Origin: Bifidobacterium breve
Lineage (GTDB): Bacteria > Actinomycetota > Acidimicrobiia > Acidimicrobiales > Ilumatobacteraceae
Assembly (NCBI GenBank): GCA_945896935.1
Contig: CAMDER010000053.1
Span: forward strand, 1-10,102
DNA length: 10,102 nt
Direction: 5' to 3'
In this document: positions 1 to 6,578 of the stretch, in pieces
Layout of the letters: each line of letters starts with the position of its first letter
Numbering within the stretch: position 1 is the stretch's first letter
Notes under the pieces: generated by a model
What the model was told of the DNA's origin: nothing
Seen by the model: the letters and a program-made list of their open reading frames with translations, nothing else
The model's database searches: none
Position numbers and translations under genes: made by a program

Positions 1-108
1 GAAGTTGTTGAGGCTGATGCCGAACGTGGTTTGTTGTTGGTCCGTGGTTCAGTACCCGGCCCCAACGGTGGCGTTGTCATCGTGCGCAACGCGGTGAAGG
101 GAAAGTGA
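1..108 (+). CDS. rplC: 50S ribosomal protein L3, C-terminal end (partial)
   Basis: The first 35 codons of the window, read in frame 1, end at TGA 106-108. They encode a tail running from EVVEADAERGLLLVRGSVPG to VRNAVKGK. The segment LLLVRGSVPGPNGG followed by a short basic end is the usual C-terminus of L3, an early-assembly 23S rRNA-binding protein of the large subunit. The rest of the gene lies upstream of the window. The stop is only 4 bases before the rplD start, which matches the standard S10-operon order rpsJ-rplC-rplD. The identification rests on a short piece but is strongly supported by its position. Confidence 0.93.
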   Translation, partial: EVVEADAERGLLLVRGSVPGPNGGVVIVRNAVKGK

Positions 109-112
109 CCTG

Positions 113-736
113 ATGCCTTCGTTAAAAGTGAAGAATCAAAGTGGCAAAGAAGTCGGAACGGTGTCGTTGAACGATGCCGATTTCGGTCGTCAGCCCAATG
201 TTCCAGTGATGCACCAAGTCGTGACTGCGCAACTTGCGCACCGACGAGCTGGCACCCAGAACACCAAGACTCGTGCCGAAGTTTCTGGTGGTGGCAAGAA
301 GCCGCTCAAGCAAAAGGGAACTGGTAGCGCTCGTCAGGGCTCAACCAACTCACCGCACTTCTCTGGTGGTGGTGTGGCCCACGGACCCAAGCCGCGTAAG
401 TACACGCAAAAGACTCCGAAAAAGATGATCAAGATTGCCTTGCAATCAGCATTGTCCGATCGTAACAACGAAGGCAAAATCGTTGTTATTGATTCTTGGA
501 ACTTTGAAACACCCAAGACTTCTGCAGCGATTGAAGCGTTGAACGCACTCAATCTTGAAGGTCGTACGTTGATCGTGGTTCGTCGTGACGAACTCAATGC
601 GATTCGTTCGTTCCGCAATCTCCCCGAAGTACAGCTCATCGAAGTTGGCGAACTCAATGCCTACGACGTGCTGTGCAACGACACCATCGTTTTCTCGCAG
701 GCATCTTTGCCTGGAGCAAGTAAGGACGGTCAGTGA
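113..736 (+). CDS. rplD: 50S ribosomal protein L4
   Basis: This 207-residue protein has the usual L4 length. L4 binds 23S rRNA domain I and sends a long loop into the peptide exit tunnel. That loop is visible at about residues 43-100 and is rich in Lys, Arg and Gly (GGGKKPLKQKGTGSARQGS, then HFSGGGVAHGPKPRKY). The globular part follows, with KIALQSALSDR and a late stretch ending in the typical NAYDVLCNDTIVFSQ. The ATG at 113 is 4 bases after rplC; the purine-rich GGGAAAG at 100-106 is only a weak ribosome-binding site, so translation may be coupled to rplC. In E. coli L4 represses its own S10 operon through the leader ahead of rpsJ. That leader is outside this window, so the same control cannot be judged here. 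Confidence 0.97.
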   Translation: MPSLKVKNQSGKEVGTVSLNDADFGRQPNVPVMHQVVTAQLAHRRAGTQNTKTRAEVSGGGKKPLKQKGTGSARQGSTNSPHFSGGGVAHGPKPRKYTQKTPKKMIKIALQSALSDRNNEGKIVVIDSWNFETPKTSAAIEALNALNLEGRTLIVVRRDELNAIRSFRNLPEVQLIEVGELNAYDVLCNDTIVFSQASLPGASKDGQ

Positions 737-1029
737 TGAAAGATCCCCGCGACATCATCATCGCTCCCATCGTGTCCGAAAAGAGCTACGCGCTCATCGA
801 GACCGGTGTGTACACATTCAACGTTCACGTTGACGCTTCGAAGCCCGAGATCCACGACGCAGTCGAGGCCATCTGGGGAGTCAAAGTTGTCAAGGTCAAC
901 ACACTCAACCGTGCGGGCAAGGTCCAGCGCACCCGAGGCACCAATCGCCCCGGTCGTCGCCCTGGTACCAAGCGCGCCATCGTCACTTTGGCTGCTGGGA
1001 ATGAAATCCCACTGTTCGAGAACAACTGA
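736..1029 (+). CDS. rplW: 50S ribosomal protein L23
   Basis: This 97-residue protein matches L23 in length and pattern. It opens with DPRDIIIAPIVSEKSYALIE, then YTFNVHVDASKPEIHDAVEAIWGVKV (about 26-51), then a basic segment, KVQRTRGTNRPGRRPGTKRA (62-81). L23 sits at the tunnel exit and is the docking site for trigger factor, SRP and the SecY translocon. The ATG at 736 overlaps the rplD stop as TGATG, with TAAGGA at 721-726 as a plausible ribosome-binding site. A GTG three bases upstream (733) is in frame and would add one residue; I prefer the ATG. Confidence 0.97.
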   Translation: MKDPRDIIIAPIVSEKSYALIETGVYTFNVHVDASKPEIHDAVEAIWGVKVVKVNTLNRAGKVQRTRGTNRPGRRPGTKRAIVTLAAGNEIPLFENN

Positions 1030-1040
1030 GGCATCACGTC

Positions 1041-1877
1041 ATGGGAATTCGTAAGCGTAAACCAACATCTGCCGGTCGTCGTTTCCAGACTTCGTCAGAC
1101 TTCTCCGAGATCACATCAACGACTCCCGAGAAGTCATTGCTCACGAGCAAGCCGAAGACGGGTGGACGAAACGCGTATGGTCGCAAGACCTCACGTCACC
1201 GCGGTGGCGGACACAAACAGCAGTACCGCATGATCGACTTCAAGCGCAACAAAGATGGCATCACCGCCAAAGTTGCGACTATTGAATACGACCCCAACCG
1301 CACCTGCCGTATTGCTTTGTTGCACTACGCAGACGGCGAGAAGGCGTACATCCTTGCTCCTAAAGGCATGAATGTTGGCGATCACGTATCAAATGGTCCC
1401 AAGGCCGAAATCAAGCCCGGCAATGCGTTGCCGTTGCGCTACATGCCGGTCGGTACCGTTGTTCATAACGTTGAATTGCGTCCTGGTCAGGGCGGCAAGA
1501 TGGCGCGCTCGGCTGGTGTCGGCGTTCAACTCGTCGCGAAAGATGGCGACTACGCAACTTTGCGTTTGCCATCAACCGAAATGCGTCGTGTCCTGATTGA
1601 TTGCCGTGCCACTGTTGGCGAAGTCGGTAACTCCGAACACGAACTCATCAAGATCGGTAAGGCTGGTCGTAACCGTTGGAAGGGTGTACGTCCGCAAACT
1701 CGCGGTGTCGCCATGAACCCGGTCGATCACCCTCTCGGTGGTGGTGAAGGTAAGACCTCTGGTGGTCGTCCTCCCGTATCTCCGTGGGGCAAGCCAGAAA
1801 GCCGTACTCGTGATGGCAATAAGGCATCACAGAAGTTGATAGTTCGTCGTCGTCGTTCCGGCAAGGGCCGCCGGTAA
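1041..1877 (+). CDS. rplB: 50S ribosomal protein L2
   Basis: This 278-residue protein is the normal length for L2, one of the most conserved ribosomal proteins, needed for subunit joining and for the peptidyl-transferase region. An N-terminal basic stretch with KPKTGGRNAYGRKTSRHRGG is at about 37-56. The OB-like and SH3-like core includes YDPNRTCRIALLHYADGEK (83-101). The C-terminal loop has NPVDHPLGGGEGKTSGGRPP (226-245). His230 in that loop corresponds to the conserved histidine (His229 in E. coli) implicated in peptidyl-transferase function. The start ATG at 1041 follows CTGAGG at 1026-1031, which overlaps the rplW stop. Nothing is unusual in the sequence. Confidence 0.98.
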   Translation: MGIRKRKPTSAGRRFQTSSDFSEITSTTPEKSLLTSKPKTGGRNAYGRKTSRHRGGGHKQQYRMIDFKRNKDGITAKVATIEYDPNRTCRIALLHYADGEKAYILAPKGMNVGDHVSNGPKAEIKPGNALPLRYMPVGTVVHNVELRPGQGGKMARSAGVGVQLVAKDGDYATLRLPSTEMRRVLIDCRATVGEVGNSEHELIKIGKAGRNRWKGVRPQTRGVAMNPVDHPLGGGEGKTSGGRPPVSPWGKPESRTRDGNKASQKLIVRRRRSGKGRR

Positions 1878-1893
1878 AGGATAGGTGCATTAG

Positions 1894-2178
1894 ATGTCTC
1901 GTAGCTTGAAAAAAGGTCCGTTCGTTGACGACCACCTCGTAAAAAAGGTGGACGCGTTGAACGCTGCCAATGAAAAGAAGGTCATCAAGACCTGGAGTCG
2001 CCGTTCGACGATCATCCCCGACATGGTGGGTCACACCATCGCGGTGCATGACGGTCGTAAGCATGTCCCGGTGTACGTCACCGAATCAATGGTTGGTCAC
2101 AAGCTCGGTGAATTCTCGCCCACTCGTACCTTCAAATATCACGCAGGTCAAGAGAAAAACGTGAAGGGTCGCAAGTAA
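1894..2178 (+). CDS. rpsS: 30S ribosomal protein S19
   Basis: This 94-residue protein carries the hallmark start MSRSLKKGPFVDDHLVKKV, then IKTWSRRSTIIPDMVGHTIA (31-50) and VPVYVTESMVGHKLGEFSPT (58-77). S19 lies in the head of the small subunit, pairs with S13 and contacts the A-site tRNA region. AAAGG (1876-1880) and TAGGTG (1882-1887) lie upstream of the start; the second is better spaced. The stop TAA shares its last base with the rplV start (TAATG), so the two are probably translationally coupled. Confidence 0.97.
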   Translation: MSRSLKKGPFVDDHLVKKVDALNAANEKKVIKTWSRRSTIIPDMVGHTIAVHDGRKHVPVYVTESMVGHKLGEFSPTRTFKYHAGQEKNVKGRK

Positions 2179-2813
2179 TGACTGGTCCCAAGCTCAATGA
2201 GCGTTCATTTGTTGCTGGAGAGCGCACCGGAACAAAAGCAAGTGTTCGCGGTTCACGCATGTCAGCATCAAAAGCACGCGTTGTCCTCAATCTCATTCGC
2301 GGTCGCGATGTTGTGATGGCCGATCAGGTCTTGCAGTTCACCGAGCGTGAAGCTGCTCGCGTGATTCGCAAAGTGTTGGCATCTGCTGTTGCTAACGCCG
2401 TGAACAACGATGGCCTCGAAGCCGACACCTTGTATGTCAAGGCTTGCTACGCCGACGAAGGCCCGACCTTGCGTCGCTTCAAGCCCCGTGCCAAGGGACG
2501 TGCAACTCGCATCAACAAGCGCACTTGCCATATCACCATTGTGCTCGCGGTGATTGATGCCGATTTGTTGACAGTTGTCCAGGCTCGTCGCGAGCGTGCA
2601 GTCAGCGGTCGCCGTGCAACTCGCGGTGGCGGTGTTGCTGATCGTCGTGCTCGCGTGCAGGCCAGCCGCACCAAGCGCACCGATGGGGGCGACAGTGTGA
2701 ACGAGTCAACAACTGTTGAAGAAGTAACACTCGAAGATACGTCGATCGAAGCAACAGCAGTTGAAACTACTTCGGTTGAAAATACAGCGCCTGAGGCTGA
2801 GGAGACCAACTGA
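2178..2813 (+). CDS. rplV: 50S ribosomal protein L22 with long C-terminal tail
   Basis: The first ~126 residues are a regular L22: ASVRGSRMSASKARVVLNLI (21-40), then AARVIRKVLASAVANAVNN (59-77), the tunnel hairpin around 90-110 with RRFKPRAKGRATRI, and the closing CHITIVLA. L22 contacts all 23S domains and its hairpin lines the exit tunnel opposite L4. Bacterial L22 is usually about 110-120 residues; this one is 211. The extra part has two sections: an Arg-rich segment (about 137-167), then a tail (171-211) with no Lys or Arg and rich in Glu, Thr and Val. The tail DNA uses A-rich codons (ACA, GTA, AAT) more than its neighbours. GAAGGG at 2163-2168 serves as ribosome-binding site, and the start overlaps the rpsS stop. 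Tails on L22 are known in Actinobacteria; this tail's function is unknown. Confidence 0.96.
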   Translation: MTGPKLNERSFVAGERTGTKASVRGSRMSASKARVVLNLIRGRDVVMADQVLQFTEREAARVIRKVLASAVANAVNNDGLEADTLYVKACYADEGPTLRRFKPRAKGRATRINKRTCHITIVLAVIDADLLTVVQARRERAVSGRRATRGGGVADRRARVQASRTKRTDGGDSVNESTTVEEVTLEDTSIEATAVETTSVENTAPEAEETN

Positions 2814-3697
2814 TGGGCCAAAAGATCAATCCTTACGGCTTCCGTCTCGGAATTACCACCGACTGGAAGAGCCGCTGGTTCAGCGAGCGCAACTACAAGG
2901 AATACCTCACCGAAGACTGGAAGATTCGCGCGTACATCATGGAATCACTTCCCGATGCCGCAATCTCACGTATCGAAGTTGAGCGTAAGCGTGGCGAGAC
3001 CTTGAAGGTCGACATCCACACCGCGCGTCCCGGAATTGTTATTGGTCGTAAAGGTGCCAAGGCTGACGAACTTCGTTCAGGTCTCACCAAGCTCACCGGC
3101 AACTTGAAGGTGCAGTTGAACATTGTTGAAATCAAGTCACCAGAACTTGATGCAGCTTTGATCGCTCAAGGCGTCGCCGATCAGCTCGTTGGTCGTATTG
3201 CTTTCCGTCGTGCCATGAAGCGGGCTGTGCAGAACGCACAAAAGGCTGGCGCACTTGGTATTCGTGTGCAGTGTTCGGGCCGTCTTGGTGGCGCCGAAAT
3301 GAGCCGTACCGAGTGGTACCGCGAAGGTCGCGTTCCGTTGCACACATTGCGGGCCGACATTGACTACGGCTTCCGTGAAGCTCGTACCGCAAGTGGTCGC
3401 GTTGGTGTGAAGGTTTGGATTTACCGTGGCGACATTTTGCCGTACAAGCCCGTCACCGATGACAAGATCGTTCGCGAAGCAGCGATGGCTGTTGGCGAAA
3501 CGTCAGGTGCACCTGGTGCGCGCAAAGTTGTGTCATCAAGCGGACGCCGCAAGGCCGAAGAAGCTGCCGAATTGGCCGCAACACCGCTCATCAAAGAAGC
3601 CGATCCCGAACTCGAGAAGTTACTCGACGAGGAAGAAGAAATTGCCCGCCGCACCCACGATGGGCACGAGACCCCGCACTTCCGTGCACAGGACTGA
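2813..3697 (+). CDS. rpsC: 30S ribosomal protein S3 with acidic C-terminal extension
   Basis: S3 begins MGQKINPYGFRLG and contains a KH domain whose GRKG loop is at 78-81 (PGIVIGRKGAKADEL). The C-terminal domain has RVQCSGRLGGAEMSRTEWYR (151-170), GRVPLHTLRADIDYG (172-186) and VWIYRGDILP (201-210). S3 forms part of the mRNA entry channel and contributes to the ribosome's helicase activity. At 294 residues it is longer than E. coli S3 (233). The last ~80 residues form an Ala/Glu-rich tail with the acidic stretch ADPELEKLLDEEEEIARR (263-280), probably helical or disordered. GAGGAG at 2799-2804 is well spaced before the ATG, which overlaps the rplV stop as TGATG. Confidence 0.97.
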   Translation: MGQKINPYGFRLGITTDWKSRWFSERNYKEYLTEDWKIRAYIMESLPDAAISRIEVERKRGETLKVDIHTARPGIVIGRKGAKADELRSGLTKLTGNLKVQLNIVEIKSPELDAALIAQGVADQLVGRIAFRRAMKRAVQNAQKAGALGIRVQCSGRLGGAEMSRTEWYREGRVPLHTLRADIDYGFREARTASGRVGVKVWIYRGDILPYKPVTDDKIVREAAMAVGETSGAPGARKVVSSSGRRKAEEAAELAATPLIKEADPELEKLLDEEEEIARRTHDGHETPHFRAQD

Positions 3698-3703
3698 TTC
3701 ATT

Positions 3704-4120
3704 ATGTTGATGCCTCGCAAAGTTGCCCATCGTAAGCACCATCGTGGTCGTACCGGAGGTATGGCCAAGGGTGGAAGCGAACTGGCTTTTGGTCAGTACG
3801 GAATTCAAGCTCTTGAACCGTGCTGGTTAACCGCTCGTCAGATCGAAGCTGCACGTATTGCTATGACCCGTCACATCAAGCGTGGTGGCAAGGTCTGGAT
3901 CAACGTGTTCCCCGATAAGCCCGTCACCAAGAAGCCAGCTGAAACCCGCATGGGTTCTGGCAAGGGCAACCCCGAATTTTGGGTAGCCGTGGTCAAGCCT
4001 GGTCGCGTGTTGTTCGAATTGTCATTCCCAAGTCGCGAGCAGGCATTTGAGGCCCTCAATAAGGCCATTCAAAAGTTGCCGATTAAGGCCCGCATTATCA
4101 CCCGCGAGGAGGCGATCTGA
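3704..4120 (+). CDS. rplP: 50S ribosomal protein L16
   Basis: This 138-residue protein is the usual L16 length. The start MLMPRKVAHRKHHRGRTGG is typical, and so is ALEPCWLTARQIEAARIAMT (36-55). The conserved KPAETRMGSGKGNPEFWVAV follows; Arg82 there matches the loop arginine near the peptidyl-transferase centre that is hydroxylated in E. coli (Arg81). L16 organises the A site and the central protuberance. Two ATGs lie close together (3704 and 3710). The first is chosen because the MLxP start is conserved in the family. The ribosome-binding site is weak (AGGA at 3690-3693), which suggests coupling to rpsC, whose stop is 6 bases upstream. Confidence 0.97.
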   Translation: MLMPRKVAHRKHHRGRTGGMAKGGSELAFGQYGIQALEPCWLTARQIEAARIAMTRHIKRGGKVWINVFPDKPVTKKPAETRMGSGKGNPEFWVAVVKPGRVLFELSFPSREQAFEALNKAIQKLPIKARIITREEAI

Positions 4121-4122
4121 TC

Positions 4123-4350
4123 ATGGCAACTCAAGCCAGCAAAGACCGCGCTGAACTAACCGAACTCGACCTCACGTCATTGGTTGAACAACTTCGTGCT
4201 ACCAAGCAAGAGGCATTAAACCTCCGCTTCCGTAGCGCAACTGGTCAGCTCGATACCCATAGCGAATTGCGTCGTGTTCGTCGTCGCATCGCACGAATCA
4301 ACACCCTTATCCGTCAGCGTGAAATCGCTGCCGCTGAGGCCGGAGAGTGA
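4123..4350 (+). CDS. rpmC: 50S ribosomal protein L29
   Basis: This 75-residue protein is a two-helix L29. Helix one covers about 14-38 (LDLTSLVEQLRATKQEALNL) and helix two about 45-70, with ELRRVRRRIARINTLIRQRE. L29 sits beside L23 at the tunnel exit, close to where SRP and SecY dock. It is a few residues longer than the E. coli protein (63) because of a short N-terminal leader and a small acidic/Ala tail. A strong Shine-Dalgarno sequence, GAGGAGG (4106-4112), lies inside the end of rplP, with the ATG 2 bases after the rplP stop. Confidence 0.95.
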   Translation: MATQASKDRAELTELDLTSLVEQLRATKQEALNLRFRSATGQLDTHSELRRVRRRIARINTLIRQREIAAAEAGE

Positions 4351-4355
4351 ACCAG

Positions 4356-4631
4356 ATGTCTGAAACAGTTGAAACAACAGAACGCGCACCACGCAAAGTA
4401 CGCGAGGGCATCGTGTCCTCGTCAAAGATGGATCGCACCTTGGTCGTCGAAGTCGTCGAGCGAGTGCGCCACCCGAAGTACAACAAGTTCGTGATGCGTA
4501 CCAAGAAGTTGTATGCCCACGATGAGGCCAACGACGCCAACATTGGCGATCGCGTGCGCGTCATGGAAACCCGTCCATTGTCGAAGACGAAGCGCTGGCG
4601 CCTCGTCGAGATTCTCGAGCGGGCCAAGTGA
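4356..4631 (+). CDS. rpsQ: 30S ribosomal protein S17
   Basis: This 91-residue S17 is an OB-fold protein that binds 16S rRNA early in small-subunit assembly. Visible family features are VREGIVSSSKMDRTLVVEVV (15-34), RHPKYNKFVMRTKKLYAHDE (38-57), then IGDRVRVMETRPLSKTKRWR (63-82). The first ~12 residues are an acidic/Thr extension (MSETVETTERAP). An in-frame GTG at 4347, overlapping the rpmC stop, would add three residues. I prefer the ATG at 4356 because GGAG at 4342-4345 is correctly spaced for it and far too close to the GTG. This is the last gene of the S10 part. Confidence 0.96.
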   Translation: MSETVETTERAPRKVREGIVSSSKMDRTLVVEVVERVRHPKYNKFVMRTKKLYAHDEANDANIGDRVRVMETRPLSKTKRWRLVEILERAK

Positions 4632-4656
4632 GCCTGGGAACGACGGAGAAGAACAC
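4632..4656 (+). other. S10-spc cluster junction (rpsQ-rplN gap)
   Basis: The 25 bases between rpsQ and rplN hold the rplN ribosome-binding site (GGAG, 4645-4648) and nothing else I can recognise: no inverted repeat with T-run and no paired -35/-10 boxes. In E. coli this is the boundary between two separate operons. Here the lack of space suggests readthrough from the S10 part into the spc part, unless a promoter lies inside rpsQ. Confidence 0.6.
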
Positions 4657-5025
4657 ATGATTCAGCAAGAAAGTCGTTTACGGGTTGCCGACAACAGTGG
4701 CGCCAAAGAAGTTCTGTGCATCAAGGTGCTCGGTGGTACTCGCCGCCGTTACGCCTCGATTGGAGACATTTTTGTGGCTGCCGTGAAGGACGCAATTCCG
4801 GGTGCAGGTGTCAAAAAAGGTGATGTCGTCAAGTGCGTCGTCGTTCGCGTCAAGAAGGAAAAGCGCCGTCCCGATGGCAGCTACATCCGTTTCGACGAAA
4901 ACGCTGCCGTCATTATTAAGGATGACCTCACTCCACGAGGAACACGTATTTTCGGACCAGTCGGCCGCGAATTGCGTGACAAGAAGTTCATGCGCATTGT
5001 TTCGTTAGCACCGGAGGTGTTGTGA
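4657..5025 (+). CDS. rplN: 50S ribosomal protein L14
   Basis: This 122-residue protein has exactly the normal L14 length and sequence: MIQQESRLRVADNSGAKEVL (1-20), then GGTRRRYASIGDIFVAAVKD (26-45), then KKGDVVKCVVVRVKKEKRR (53-71). It ends with DDLTPRGTRIFGPVGRELRD (89-108). L14 lies on the subunit interface, contacts 16S helix 14 in the intersubunit bridge region, and is the target of the silencing factor RsfS. The frame is open much further upstream (to 4513), but that part is the rpsQ gene read out of frame. GGAG at 4645-4648, 8 bases before the ATG, and the family start both fix 4657 as the start. First gene of the spc part, 25 bases after rpsQ. Confidence 0.97.
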   Translation: MIQQESRLRVADNSGAKEVLCIKVLGGTRRRYASIGDIFVAAVKDAIPGAGVKKGDVVKCVVVRVKKEKRRPDGSYIRFDENAAVIIKDDLTPRGTRIFGPVGRELRDKKFMRIVSLAPEVL

Positions 5026-5026
5026 A

Positions 5027-5332
5027 ATGAAGATCAAAAAAGGTGACACCGTCGTGGTGATCTCAGGTAAGGACAAGGGCAAAGAAGGCACCGTTTCGCG
5101 TGTGATGCCCACGACCAACCAGATCATCGTTGATGGAATCAATGTTGTGAAGAAGCACCAGAAGCCAAGCGGTACCAACCAGCAAGGTGGAATCATCGAC
5201 CGTGACATGCCGCTGAACGCATCGAACGTGATGCTCCTGCATAAGGGCAAGCCCACGCGCGTTGGTTACAAGGTTTTGGCTGATGGCAAAAAAGTGCGCA
5301 TCGCTCGCAAGACAGGTGAGGAAATTTCATGA
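5027..5332 (+). CDS. rplX: 50S ribosomal protein L24
   Basis: This 101-residue protein opens with the KOW motif of L24 (MKIKKGDTVVVISGKDKGKE, 1-20, with GTVSRVMP following). Next comes VDGINVVKKHQKPSGTNQQG (35-54), then the conserved GGIIDRDMPLNASNVML. L24 starts large-subunit assembly by binding the 5' part of 23S rRNA and later lies near the tunnel exit. GGAGGTG at 5013-5019 is the strongest Shine-Dalgarno sequence in the window and is well placed for the ATG, one base after the rplN stop. The 3' end overlaps rplE by ATGA. In E. coli the spc operon is repressed by S8 binding near this rplX-rplE junction; I could not recognise an S8-binding structure here by eye. Confidence 0.97.
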   Translation: MKIKKGDTVVVISGKDKGKEGTVSRVMPTTNQIIVDGINVVKKHQKPSGTNQQGGIIDRDMPLNASNVMLLHKGKPTRVGYKVLADGKKVRIARKTGEEIS

Positions 5333-5955
5333 GCACTACTACGATGCCCCGTTTAAAGGCGAAGTATCAGAGCGAGATTCGTGACAGCCTCAAGGCTTCT
5401 CTCGAATTGCCCAACATCATGCAGGTTCCACGTCTCGAAAAGATTGTGGTCAACATGGGTGTTGGTCGTGCAACTCAGCAGCCGTCGTTGCTCGAAGGAG
5501 CTGTTGCTGACATGACTCGCATCACCGGCCAAAAGCCCAAGGTGACCAAGTCGCGCGACTCCATCGCCAACTTCAAACTTCGTGAGAAGCAAGCCATTGG
5601 TTGCATGGTCACACTTCGTGGTGATCGTATGTGGGAATTCCTCGATCGTTTGATCGCGGTTGCGATTCCTCGTATCCGCGACTTCCGCGGTTTGCCGGCC
5701 TATTCATGGGACGGACGGGGAAACTACTCGTTCGGTCTCGTCGACCAGACGGTGTTCCCCGAAATTGAATACGACAAGATCGATGCCCCTCGCGGCATGG
5801 ACATCACCATCGTGACCACCGCTGTTGACAATGCCCAAGGTCGGGCACTCCTCGATGCGTTCGGCTTTCCCTTCAAGCGTGGCGCTGAAGCAGCCATTGC
5901 GCCGAAGAAGCTAAACACTCGTGGACCGCAGTACGCAGCCAAGAAGAAGAAGTGA
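5329..5955 (+). CDS. rplE: 50S ribosomal protein L5
   Basis: L5 binds 5S rRNA in the central protuberance and touches P-site tRNA and S13. Family segments are PNIMQVPRLEKIVVNMGVG (28-46), ITGQKPKVTKSRDSIANFKL (65-84), then REKQAIGCMVTLRGDRMWEF (85-104). Later come RIRDFRGL, GNYSFGLVDQTVFPEIEYD (131-149) and GMDITIVTTA (156-165). The protein is 208 residues against about 180 in most bacteria. The excess is a few residues at the N-terminus plus a basic tail after FPFKRG, ending in four lysines. GAGG at 5318-5321 supports the ATG at 5329; the alternative ATG at 5344 has no such site. The start overlaps the rplX stop (ATGA). Confidence 0.97.
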   Translation: MSTTTMPRLKAKYQSEIRDSLKASLELPNIMQVPRLEKIVVNMGVGRATQQPSLLEGAVADMTRITGQKPKVTKSRDSIANFKLREKQAIGCMVTLRGDRMWEFLDRLIAVAIPRIRDFRGLPAYSWDGRGNYSFGLVDQTVFPEIEYDKIDAPRGMDITIVTTAVDNAQGRALLDAFGFPFKRGAEAAIAPKKLNTRGPQYAAKKKK

Positions 5956-5972
5956 GCGAGAGGTACTGACTC

Positions 5973-6158
5973 ATGGCAAAGAAATCTTTAATTAACCGAG
6001 CCAATGCAACACCGAAATTCAAGGTGCGTGGTTATACACGTTGCCGCAAGTGTGGACGTGCTCGTTCTGTTTACCGCAAGTTCGGACTCTGCCGTGTGTG
6101 CCTTCGCCAGATGGCTCACGCTGGAGAAATCCCCGGCCTAACGAAGTCGAGTTGGTGA
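5973..6158 (+). CDS. rpsN: 30S ribosomal protein S14, zinc-binding short form
   Basis: This 61-residue S14 is the short zinc-binding form (also called S14 type Z). Four cysteines at 24, 27, 40 and 43 form two CxxC pairs separated by GRARSVYRKFGL. The protein starts MAKKSLINRANATPKFKVRG and ends EIPGLTKSSW. S14 is a late-assembling head protein next to S3 and S10. This form is common in Gram-positive bacteria and differs from the ~100-residue E. coli protein. Many Actinobacteria keep a second, zinc-free copy elsewhere under zinc control (Zur); nothing in this window speaks to that. GAGAGG at 5958-5963 serves as ribosome-binding site. Confidence 0.97.
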   Translation: MAKKSLINRANATPKFKVRGYTRCRKCGRARSVYRKFGLCRVCLRQMAHAGEIPGLTKSSW

Positions 6159-6164
6159 GGCGTT

Positions 6165-6566
6165 ATGTTGACTGATCCTATTGCCGACATGCTGACCCGC
6201 ATCCGCAACGCCAACACGGCGATGCATGATGAGGTCAAGATGCCGTCGTCGAAGCAAAAAGTTGCTCTGGCCAAGATCTTGGAACAAGAGGGTTATATCT
6301 CGGGTTTCACTATCGCTCCCAATACCAAGGGACCAGGCGAGATCTTGAACATCGGAATGAAGTACTCGGCTGAACGCCGTCGAACCATTGCCGGTATCAA
6401 GCGCATTTCAACACCAGGACTTCGCGTGTATCGCAAGTCCGACACTGTGCCTCGCGTGCTCGGTGGACTTGGTGTTGCCGTTCTATCCACCAGTCAGGGA
6501 CTCATGACCGACCGTGAAGCGCGCAAGCGCAAAGTCGGCGGCGAAGTTCTCTGTTACGTGTGGTGA
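6165..6566 (+). CDS. rpsH: 30S ribosomal protein S8
   Basis: This 133-residue S8 starts with LTDPIADMLTRIRNANTAMH (2-21) and has MPSSKQKVALAKILEQEGYI (26-45). It closes with the rRNA-binding signature STSQGLMTDREARKRKVGGE (108-127), then VLCYVW. S8 binds the central domain of 16S rRNA and is the feedback repressor of the spc operon in E. coli. The ATG at 6165 comes 6 bases after the rpsN stop, and GGTGAGG at 6154-6160 spans that stop, so ribosomes ending rpsN can readily restart here. Length and residues are normal. Confidence 0.97.
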   Translation: MLTDPIADMLTRIRNANTAMHDEVKMPSSKQKVALAKILEQEGYISGFTIAPNTKGPGEILNIGMKYSAERRRTIAGIKRISTPGLRVYRKSDTVPRVLGGLGVAVLSTSQGLMTDREARKRKVGGEVLCYVW

Positions 6567-6578
6567 TCAGGAGACAAC

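Noticed and set aside
234..428. Frame inside rplD starting MRTDELAP, similar to the start of L15 (MRVDELAP)
   Set aside because: The likeness is limited to a few residues and is out of frame within a conserved L4 gene; it is a coincidence.
1648..2064. 138-codon open frame on the minus strand across the rplB-rpsS junction
   Set aside because: It is fully antisense to two conserved genes, has no recognisable protein features and is explained by the codon bias of the plus-strand genes.
2568..2596. TTGACA inside rplV as a promoter for rpsC and downstream genes
   Set aside because: The sequence at the -10 position is CGAGCG, with no resemblance to a -10 box.
4513..4656. Upstream extension of the rplN frame by 48 codons
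   Set aside because: This part is rpsQ read in another frame. L14 proteins start at the ATG at 4657, which has its own ribosome-binding site, and the length from there is exactly standard.
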